A stretch of DNA of 64,000 bases, from the NCBI RefSeq assembly GCF_040807025.1, contig NC_090943.1, forward strand, positions 23,093,213 to 23,157,212. The letters run 5' to 3'. Numbering within the stretch: position 1 is the first letter of the stretch; each line of letters begins with the position of its first letter. The position numbers and the translations under genes were made by a program. Origin of the DNA: Struthio camelus (Eukaryota; Chordata; Aves; Struthioniformes; Struthionidae). Under the pieces are notes generated by a model. It searched no databases. It was not told where the DNA came from and saw only the letters and a program-made list of their open reading frames with translations. This document shows, piece after piece, positions 40,930 to 52,900 of the stretch.

Positions 40930-43900
40930 CTGAAACATAAGAGATGTTACATTGATACTAGTTCCATTCCAACATCTTAAGCATCTGCTACTTGTTTTAT
41001 GTTTAAATCAATCTACTAAAAATAAATAGAAGCAGTTGGAATTTGGAGTGAAATATGAATAGAGTAAATAGCGTTTTAAATTAAATCTATTTGGGCTTTA
41101 ACCACAAGAAGCTGATCAAGCATGCTATTTTACTGAAGCCTGGCATTCTTTCAATTTTTTCTTCTAAAGTTAAAACATGCAACTCCACTCACTAACTCAG
41201 AGGTATACGAAATCAAATAATTTTTCTTTTAACATAGGTTTCCCATGGGAGACTGCTTACTTGACAGCTAGACATTTTCACACTAATTATAAAATACAAA
41301 TTTACCCAGACTGAATTAGCTAAAGGAAAGCCACTGTATCAAGCATTCCATAATCCCACTGCAAAACTAAAAAGATGCTATGTTAAACGCCAAGATTGCA
41401 TGGGGTCTAGTCTGCTCACTCACCTAGTTTGCATCAACATTTAAAGGTCTCATGGGACAGAAGATAGACTTTTCTTCTGTTTTCCAGAGATACAATTTCT
41501 CAGTTTATGCTATCTTTATGCTTTACTTTTGTAAAGCAAATCACAATTTAGGTATTCATAAAGGCTAACTCAGCTTCCTGAGGCTAATCTCTCCAGAATC
41601 CTGTCAGGTCTTCCCAGAATTAGATCCCTAACCTGAATCGCCCTCTGGAATCTTTTTTGATGAGTTTGTTTCACCAGTGTCACAGTTTTAAATTCTCCGA
41701 TTTTTCACCTTGTTTTTTTATTTTATTTTAAGAAAGATTAAGCTGAGGATGACCAGAGTTTCTAAACCAAAGTCAGTCTTCATGAATCTCTCCCCTCCTC
41801 CAAATACCAACTTGTTTGATTTAAGATCTAAGTTAGCACATAAACTAAATGCTCAAAGTGCCTTTGGCCAAAGCAGAGTAGGAGGAAAGTGGAGTTAACT
41901 GATAAGAAGTCCAAAAAGATACAATCCAAAACCCAAGTCATTCTTAGTAACACATCCCACCCTAAGGAAGCGTATGCTGCCAATCATTCCGCAAGACGTC
42001 TAGCATGAAATATTTTTTTTTAATGCAATGGAGAAGTGAGGAGGATGTTCTCATTTGCCAAATACTCAGTGGGATTCACCATGTCTGATGTCATAACATA
42101 ACATTACTGCAAAGATTGTACTATGTGGCTAAGGAAAAAAAATCTCAAAATGTTACATATTAGAAGACTATTTTTTATATAAAATGAAAGAAATTTTTTT
42201 AATGCAAACTGAAAGAATTCTTCATACAAATTTGGAATTTGGTCTATGAAAATAATCTACAAGTTTCAATAAAGAAAAGGCAAAATTCAAAACGTCCCTC
42301 TGACTCCAAAGATTAGAAGACATGCTTTGCAGTAGATCCAGAATGGTATTAATAAGCTTCTAAACCGGTGTTCTCATTTACCATACATTACTGAACTTAA
42401 ATAGTAAACATTTACCCTTCTCCTGTCAAAGCACAACAAGACTGAATGTGCCATGGGTGATCCTTTATGGAGCTAAGGGTGAGGTATGTAGATATTTCAG
42501 CGGCTGTCATGCAACCCTTCATGTCCTGCTTGTTTGCAAAGATGAGAACTGCGGCCTTCCGTAAATCCTAGAAGTAATTTACAGTAGTTAGTATAAGGAC
42601 CCAAAAAGGCTACTGTGTTAACTGTGGTCCTCAGAAGAACAGCATTCAAGCTGTTCTACAATTATATGGCAGCATGTATTTTTGACAGACTTACCACATT
42701 AAAAAAAAAATAATAATAATTACTCTGAGACTGAAAAGAACATTAGACGCGTTCTGCACCACAGAGAATCAAATTATAGCATTTTACACAACAATTCTTT
42801 TGGCGTTGCCCATATATTCATATGTCAACTAATTAAAGTCTTGTTAAAATCTATTTCACAGAGCTCCACACCATCCAGCCAGTGGAATTATTACTAGATA
42901 AACATTCCAAAACCTAAATTGGATGCTATCTAAATGGAAAAGTTTGTTAGATATCATTCCCTTGAAGTTATTTTCAACTTCAGTAGACAAGTTCTTTAGT
43001 GATTAAAGCAGCAATAATTTAAGAAAGTTATCTAAATACTTGTAAGTTTTATGCTGCTACTAAGTAGTTTTGCTTCTGTATGAAAATTAGGATTCCACAA
43101 AGCAGCTAGGCATGAAGAGGGATATATGGTTTTAGGAGTGCAGAAGGAAAGACAAATGCAATAGTCAGGAAGCTGGCAGGTTTTAATTAAGAGTGCTTAA
43201 TAGAGATTTAAACCTGTATTAAATTTTGAGATAATTTCTCCATCAAGAGAAAAACAAGCAGCCCTTACGGTCCAAAGTCGAAAAATCACTCTCACAAGTA
43301 GTTCTTATTACAGTCTAGTCTCATTTCAAGTTGGCCTGCTGATTGTTTTCAGGACATGATTGATCACAATCTTGTAAGTGTTTGCAACACTGGAAGCTTA
43401 TATAATTACATTGGAAAAATGCACCACAAAGTCATCTTTCCACCTTTTTTGATGAAGTATTCACTCCTTACCATCAGACTCAAACTAGATTAGCATTGAA
43501 CTGTAAAGAAAAACTAATTCATTTGAAACAGGCCACAACACCCTCAGAGAAATGAACTCAACAGTTATTTGCACTGTACTAAAACCCTTTCCTTCAAGAA
43601 AGGATAAAGATGTTTAAATTTAAAACAACCCAAATTCAGCTGGAGAGTAACCACAGAAGATGTCAATGTACTTTAACTAATTCAATTTGGATGTTAGTTT
43701 AGGATATTAGGAGGAGTTGACCCAATGTAGAACCATCCTCAATACAACACATACTAAAACTAGAAATAAAATAATTCAGGAGGAAATTAAACTGAAACTA
43801 ATTTATCTGTAGTATTATATGCACTCCTCAATATTAAGGAAGAAGAATAAAACAAATAAGAAGGAAAAATGGAATTGTCTGCTTTTTAAAAATTTTAAAT

Positions 43901-46900
43901 TTCTTCAAATTTTAACCACTGGAAAAAAAAAAAAAAAGAGAGAGAAAGAAAGAGGAGAGAACAATAATACTGGTCACATGAACATGAAGTAATTCAAATT
44001 TAAAAGATTTTACAAGTTCAACATTTATAAAAGTAAAGCGTGATTTGATTACAATCCAGTGAGCCCTATTAAAAAGGTGTGAAGTGATGTGCAATCTTTA
44101 TTATAGCTTGCCTGCTTACTTATAGTGCACACGGTTTTAAAATGTGCCCAAAATGCATGCATTTTCAGGCTCAATTTTTTTGTGATGGTATAATTCATGT
44201 TAACATAGGAAGCACGTAGTGTTCTCTGACTGTTCACAACAAAGGAAATGTATTATCCCAATTCTCTACTATACCTCATGAGCCAGCATTCTGTAAAGTT
44301 CTTCTTTTGTAATAGAAAGTCGCTCTCTGTCAATGCTGTCAACAACAAGAATGATGAACTAGGAAAAAAATAGTACAGTATGTAAATAAAGTAAAAATTA
44401 TGAAGTAGATAAAGTCAAAAAACTACAGAAAGCACATTTTCAAGATACCACTACTGCAAGTCTTCGTATGTAAGAATGGTATGGGCTTTCAATAGATTAG
44501 AAACATTAGAAAACAGAACAAGAGGTCTATTGTTACCGTCTCGTTCGTTAGAGCTTTGGGAATCCCACACAAAGATTATCGTTAAAAGAAAAAAAGATTG
44601 CATGTGTACATTTCAGAACTGCAACTAAGATATACTTTTATGCACTATGGTTAATCATGCCAATCTCCTAGTTGGATTTTCAGCCCCTACATCATAAGCA
44701 AAATAGTAGTTTAGGTACCAAAGCACCTACAGGTTGTGGATCACACTTGGAATGTGGATGACAGAGACTCACTACACTCAATTATCGATGAAAACAATCA
44801 TTACTGTATCCTACTACTTATATACCCCAAAAAACCACTAAACTGAAATTTAAATTCTCTATTGTGAAAGGAGCATTTTTAGAAATTTACGGTCAACTTT
44901 TTCACAAGGCTTAAGAAAAATTATTTCCAATAGTACAGAAGACCTTAAAGTTATATACCTGTAGGATTTAGCGTTATACTGTTGCACAATCGCTCAGCCT
45001 TTGTAATGCAAAGGGCCTCTGCATCTGGCCTTTCACTTAAAACTTTTTAGTCCTTCACCTCGGCACTTGGAAGCTGCTATGGCAATGCCTTTGCCCTTAC
45101 TGATCTTCCTAGCACACTGTTCTCATTGCCTTGCGCTTGTGTATAGCAAGACACTGCTATGTCTGTTACATCAGGTTTCCAGAGGGAAGCAATAGCCACT
45201 GGTGTGAGAATGACCTTCCCTTTTACCCCACTTTTTCTACCCCTTGTTTCACAGCTTATAGTGTAAAACCAGAAGGTAAAAAAACAAACAAACATGCTGT
45301 TACATAGAAAGTAATACTTAAACAGCTGGTAAGCATTATCCAATAACATGTGCTCACAAACTGTAACTACTGATCAGTGTTTAACACCTGCCCTGACCAA
45401 CGGGTGTTCCAATCAGCACTAACACCATCATAAGTGTGAACAACCAGTAGGGAGATCAAGGGGGTCCTGATGAAAATTACAGAGCTACTATGGAAAAAAA
45501 ACAACAAAAAAAAAAAACAAAAACAAAACCACCATACACCTTACAGGGAACACATGCTGAACTGGAGAGAACTCCCTGGAGATGACATTTATCTGAGACA
45601 TGTCACTTCTCTTCCCAGCTCACCAGTGGGAAAAATTTTCCCTGTCCCTTTTCTCCTATTTTCTATGCTTTTGTTTTTTCCCCTGAGGATAACTTAACCA
45701 TTAGAGATAACGTATACCATCAGCTACAGCTCCTGCCCCTCTCCCCCCGTCAAAATTTGTGCACCTAAGCCTATCTCAACATCCTTCTGTTCTGACTTTT
45801 AAAATAGAACTGCAGAATTATCCATGTCAAGTTGAACTAGTTAGGATAAGTATGCACTTAAAAGCTTATTTGTGGGATTTTACATCATTTTAAAGATTTT
45901 ACTAGATTGCTTCCATTTACAGACAAGGAAACAGATAAGAGAGAAAAGCTGCATGCAAGTCAGTAACAAAAAAGGAGGATTACAAGTCACTGCTATAATT
46001 CTCCAACATATGCTCCAAATCACTTTGTCTTATAAAATTAAGGAGATTCATTGTCCACTGAAAGAGACCAGAAAGTATGAAAAACTAAGTCAATTTAATG
46101 CTGCTGTGACTTTCAGATGTCTGGCAGATGAGGAGGAACAGTAAAGGAATTATGAATAAGAGGGATGCTAGGATTAGCATACCAAACAGATCCCTTTTCT
46201 TCCTCAACTCTTTTCAATAGACAAAGCTTCTAAGTAAAGGAAAGTTCTTCCTTTCAACTGCTAGAAAGCACTGGATTTCAAACACTTATTAGCTAGAATG
46301 CAATGAAAAGCTTTTCCAAACAGGATCAAAAAAGAACCAAGACACGTATCTCCTCAAATTCCAGAACACAGGAAAATTCAACGCGCAAGGTCAAGAAGTT
46401 ATTGTCCCAGATATTGCTTGCAGAAGTCTCTTCACCCCCTCTCACTTGTCATAGCCATGTTTTTCTACACAGAATTAAAAATAATTCAAAAAAAAAAAAA
46501 CTAGGAGCGAGGCTCATCATCAGGCTTTCAGTAGTTAAAAAGTTTCTGAACACTTGGGTGGATCACTCTAACCTCCCACTCTCCCAAAGGGTGGCAAAAG
46601 GCAGAAAACCTCATTGTACAGGAGGTACAGGAGGATGGAACACTTATATAAGAAATAACACTTACAATCAAAGCTACCTTTACTTTTAATAGAAATGCTA
46701 AAAAAAAGTTTAAAATTCTTTACATCAATGTACAAGCCTTACAGTGAGCCTACAGAGATTTTAAGTGCATGTTGGGTTCACAGCCTTTTGCCATCAAAAA
46801 GCTTGGATGGGGGTGGGGGGGGCAGGGAGGAATCAAGAGGACAACAGCTGATGAGTTCTATTCCAACCTTTATAGCAATAGCAGCTTTACGAGTACGTCC

Positions 46901-49900
46901 TGACTACTACACAGCTAGCCTTCCCATTATCCTTTGGATAAAAGCCACAAGCTACTGAGCTTTTTAAACACTGCTGCACGGAGAAAGTTTTGTTCTTCAT
47001 CCTTAATTATCACTGCCTAAAAAACATTTCAGACTAGACATACAGAATTTAGTTTAACCACTGTAAATCCTCACTGAATTTGCCAAGTACACTGAAAAAA
47101 CTTGCTTTTTAAGTTACTTGAGAAAAACATGCAAAAAATCAGTTTCATTTAAAAACTTATATCATTCAATTACCTAGGAAAAAAAAAGAGCCCAACTTCA
47201 CATTTCATTCCACAGGTCAGACAATAACACTAATTTATAGCAGGGAAAAAAAATATGTTAAGTATTACCACATAATTGGCTGCATGCCAGAGACACCTTA
47301 CACTTTTTGAGCTTGTTTTTTCCTCAAAAATATTTAAAGATAACATAGCTGCAATCTTCATAAAGGTCTACCAATAATCCCAATAAATAAGTACATACAA
47401 ATTAACTTATTGAATTTGCAAATTGGAAGCAGCTTCACATACCTCTGTGTTTGAATAATAGGTATTCCATGATGACCGTAATGATTCTTGTCCTCCAATA
47501 TCCCACATGAGGAAATGAGTATTTTTCACTACTATTTCTTCTACATTGCTCCCTATGGTTGGAGAAGTATGAACCACTTCATTCATCAAGCTAAAGAAAA
47601 CAATATTACACCATGAATAACAACCAACAAAACGCACAAATACCAACCAACAAAATCCACAAGGCTTGCTACAGATCAATTGGAATGAATTTGCTGGAGG
47701 AAGAAAAATGCATGTTTTAGCTCTCTTAAAAGGATATCAAACTAGGCATTTTTCAAGAAGCTATATACTTGAACTTCTACAGAAATAAACCAAGTATTTT
47801 AGAACAGTTCTAAACTGTAGTTGACAAAGTTCTCCTACAGTACTGTTTTGGTAGCAAAGAAACTGTATACATGCTTAAAGACATCAGAAATGAAAAATAA
47901 GCACAGAAAAGGCTTACAACAAATGGATAAGCATCTGTATCTTTAACAGACTTCTCATGTTAAAGGGAAGACTATTCTTAAAATGCGCTTGTTTCAAAGC
48001 AGAAAGTTGCTATTCTAACGATCTTCAGATAAGGAGAAAATTCAGCTGTGTAGAATATAACTGAATATAACTTATCAGAGCACCCAGCTTATTAAAATGC
48101 AATCTGATTTCATAACAAATTCCGAAGGGCTGATTGACTCCTGGGCTACTTAGCTGAAAATATCTCAGTTCTACTTTTTACCTTTGCCAACATGCTTCAG
48201 AAAAAGGTTTTTTGGAAAATATCCTCTTCTGCCTTCCTATCTAAACATATGCATAGTTATTTAATTATGCCCTCCTCCTTTTCCACGATCACTATAGTAA
48301 TTATGTTCCTGCCAATATTGTCGAATTTATCACGGACATTTCTGTAATATAGGCAAGATTTGGGGTGGTTAAGTGTAATGTCAACAATACTGGGACATAG
48401 GATTCAGGAAACGTTTGGAAACCTTCATGGATTTTGCTGACTTACTAGAATTCCAGTTCATTTAAAAAACACTTTCTTCTCTGCAGTTTTCAGTCACAGG
48501 ATGATTTCTACATTTACCAATTAAGATAGACTTTAATAGCAAAAGAATTAGCAGTTCATTACATGCTTGTACAATTATGTTATTCACTCAATTTACAGTT
48601 GAGTTTATCAGTTTCGGATAAAGGAACTGCTGTGTTTTATCATTTAAATACTAAACTGAAATATGTTTAGAATGACTAACACCATCCATGTACATACTGT
48701 GCACTAAGGTACCCCTAGAGCTTCTGTCACGTTTCATAACTGAATTTTCAATGACTAAGCAGTGACAAATACAAAAAACAGAAAACGGAAAAAAAAAAAA
48801 AGATCTTATACTTACAACTGGTAAAGAATGGTGGTCTTTCCAGCATTATCAAGTCCCACTATGATTACCTTGTGCTCTGCATATACACACACACACAAAA
48901 AAAGAGAAGAATAAACTACTGGAAACAGCAATAATTACAATTCTAGTTAATCACTTTTTTTTTTTTAACTAGAGGAAAGCAACTACTTGTTGTCTTAGTT
49001 CAGTAGCCTACACAGATGCTGATGACTTTTGGAAAAAAGCACAAAACCTCACCTTCTGCTGAGATTACAGTTTTAGGAAAAGTCAGTATTTGAAGCCTTC
49101 TTCATAAAGAAATGGATATTCATATGATTACTTTATATAAAATTTTAGTTTTAGAAACAAAAGTACAAGGAAAAATATAATTCATAGCAGTGCATCATCT
49201 TAAGTATATCTCCAAACATCCCAAATATTATTGATATCTATAATACAGCAAAAAAAAAAGCCACCATAAGTTATTTAGAATTTTGAAAGACATTTCCACA
49301 GAACAGATGTGTCCGTGCATCTTCAGAGTCATGCAAAATAAATCCAAAGTCTGCAGAAAATATTAATCTAACATGCAAGGGTCAATAATATATGCCCCAT
49401 TTAATGGACTACTATCATTTGCACAGCAAAAAGTAAGAGGAAATTATATTTTGAATGGATCACAAATTCCAGCACTATAATTTCTGAACCGAAAACTGCT
49501 GCTTATATACCAGCGATCTGCTAAATGCAGCACTAATGCACAGGGGGAATTATGTGTTTCTCTGAACTTAATCTTTTTAAAATTTCAAATAAAGCAGCAT
49601 AGCCAGTTAGAATTACTTTTGAAACACGTGTAAAGTTAGAAAATACTGGTTCACTTGCCCATAAAAAAGCAAATCACTTGAGAGCAGAGAGAAGTTACAA
49701 ATGGATACTAGAAGTAAAAATTGACTAAAGCATGTAAACAGGCTCATTTTTGAAACAGTCGTATTTAAGAGTCTAGGGCACTTATTCAGAAGCAAAACAT
49801 GGCTCACAGCTTAAAGACTTCCTCTAAGATATCATATTTAATTTACAAGACTTATAAGAAATTACTAAAAGGTCTGAACATTTGTCATAAATACCATGTT

Positions 49901-52900
49901 ATTTTGTTTTTCCCTGCAGGTGGGTGGTCTAAGAAAGGAAAAAAGAAATTTCTTAAAAAAAAAAAATCAGCTAAGTCTATGTAGTTGTGTGCGTGTGGGG
50001 GGGGAGGATTATTTACGTATTATAATCTAATATTTTTTATCCTGAAAGTGATTTTATCAAAGAAACTTTTGCTTTGGACTTTTAAAAGTCTTGCTATGTG
50101 ATACAGCCCTCATGAGTCTTGAAACATTTCCCGATATCACCTCCCCTACTGCCACATCCTGCCAAGGCATCTGAAGGAAATAGTTTTTCCTGGTCTTAAA
50201 TCCAGTAATCTTTTTCTCTACATAAGGAGCAGTACCAGTAACTAATAACCTCTTTTAATATGTAAGTGGTTTTTGTACTCAGATCTAGTGGAGTGAATTA
50301 TACCAATACATCTGTGAGAGAGAATACAAAATTCTAATTACACGTAGAAGTGACTCATGAATTATGCCTTCATATATTTTCCTAGAGCTAGTCTAAGAAA
50401 CATACAGGCTCTAAATCACTCCAATAACCATGACACCTATCGAGAGTTTCTGTCTCTTTCAAATTAAGTAAATTCAAAGGGCTTTCAAAATTTAAAGACA
50501 AACACCCTTCTGTTGTTCTTAAAACAGCTGTGCTGTCAACTGTCCTGGAAGACGACGACTCTACATTTGTAGCATGCTGTTTGCATTATTTTTGCGGAGA
50601 AAAGAAAACAAATTCTGGTTAGGCATTACATCCCCCATGTCCTACCTTCGCATCAGAAGCCAAACATTCAGAGTCTTACTGAAGAATGAACGTGAAGAGT
50701 GTCAGGTGAAACAGTACCACACTCCTCACAGTGAGAAAGTAGTAGTATCTTTTTCCCCGACTCAGATGATTGTTTCTGAAAGCTATTTAAATATGAACTT
50801 TTCAGTGTTTGTCAAATAGTTTTTTATATGGTGACTGAATAGTCACACAAGGTGACTGAATAGTCACACAAGAGTTGAGAATTAATGTTGAGGTAGAGAT
50901 GAAATTAGTGAGAGGAAAGCATAAATATCGCACGCAAACAGCAGTGTTCACCTTTCACTAACGGCAGAACATTTTGTTGCTTTCAAAACTACGTAATCAC
51001 TATTTACATCGATACTCATCTATGTTAATGCAAAACTCTTCACTTGCAAACATACACAAAAATCAAATTTTTTATCAGACTATGAGATTTTGCTTGTATA
51101 TATACACACACTAATGGAAGAGCATATGAACATAAAACTTGCCATACTAAGACAGAAAAAACGTTTAGCTAGATGACTTGTTTCCAAAAGCAACAGGTAG
51201 AAGATGCTTCATGCAAGAGAAAGGACAATTATGGAGTAAATTTTAAGCAGTGATTTAGGCTCCTATTTGAGTTCTATACTCGCAGGCTACCCCAAGTTTC
51301 TCCTTTTCATTGGCTGGTATTCAAACTCGGTTTGGGTTGTATTCATGAAAATCTTCCCAGTCCACTATATACTTGGAAAAGGGAGAAGAAAATCCAAAAT
51401 AAAGTTGCAGAGAAGAGCAGCAGAATCTTTATAAATTGTGCTGAATGAGGAAAAAGTGAGTGCAAAAAAAAAAAAAAAAACCCACAAAAGAATTCTGCTA
51501 TATCAACCACTTCTGGGCACTTGTTAAAAAAAATTAGTAAATTGCAATAATACTGTTACAAAACCTCTGGCAGTCTAATATTACAAAGTAATGGCACAGT
51601 GAGGATGATCTTCTTGCTGATAGGAGAAAGAAGAAATAATATGCCATTTTTCTTCACTTATTCTTATATATTCCTCTGTGATAGAAGGATCCAACATTGA
51701 AGATACAATCCTCACAGCTTTTCACTTTCTTCTTTCTAATTTGCAAGTATTAAAAAAAAAAAGAGAGAGAGAGAGCAAGCAGCTAAATCTTTTCATGGTA
51801 AACAAGAATTTTTTCCTCTAACACATTTGAAAAATGTGCATCCTTTGCTACAAAGTCAGACTTTACTATTTGTGCTGCATATGTCAGAAAAGGTTTATTA
51901 AAGCATGTTTTGCCTTCATAATTGTTTTCAATCCTTTTACATATCATTTCCATTTAAAAAAGAAAAAATCAGTCAAGGAACTATTTTTCTTAGGTTATAA
52001 TATCAAACAATATATTATGGGCATGATAAACTGTCTTTGCAATATATCTTCAGTTTAGCAAAATAAGAAAATTCAGGAATAAAAACATTTATTTAGAATG
52101 TTACACCTTTATGTAAAGCAAAACTCAGTACATAATACTCTAGTGAAATGCCCACAATTTGCTCTTCTGTATCTTCTAGCACTCTGGCACAACTCCTCCA
52201 TGGTCTACTTGATAGAAGACAGATAGCGCTTTCTAAATCTTTGCCTTGTTTAGCCTTTTTTTTTTTTTTTGCCAGTATCAAGTGCTTCAGACTAGCAGCA
52301 CAACCCACACTACCTATGATAAACTCATGACGTGCTCTACACAAAGCTAGGCCTAAGAAGCATATTTGTATGTTCGTAATATTCCCTCTAGATATTTGTT
52401 TACGTGAGGATTTTGCTCATACTAGTGTGCTCAGCAAACAGTTTCACAGGACGGTCTAAGAATTCGCCAATAAATTGCCTAGATTTGATATATGATTAGA
52501 ACAGCAACAGGAAACAACTCAATAATTACTATCCCTTTCTATTATTATTATGGGAAAAAAAGCTGTGTAAATGGAGAAGAATTTTTTCCTAGAGAAGTCT
52601 GAAATTTACAGTTAACTTTCCTGGCAAAGAATTTCAATTTTGGCCATGAAAATGAAATTTCTTTCCTCTCTATGGGTGCCACAAGAGGAGAGGGTAATAA
52701 CCAAAAATCAACTCCCCCTCTCCAACAAGACAAAAACATAACCCACGCACCCGCAAAGGAATAGAAGCCAAATGTTAAGTATTTCACAGTATTTCCTCAC
52801 TATTGCTGTGATGCTAATTGTCATTAGCATGTTAAGAATATGAAGAATAACTTTCTTCTCAGGAATTATTATACAAGAACAAAAAGAATGTGGCTTTTCC

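Noticed and set aside
45370-45430. AACACC/GGTGTT short inverted repeat as possible transposon ends
   Set aside because: Arms are only 6 bp and no transposon body or target duplication is visible.
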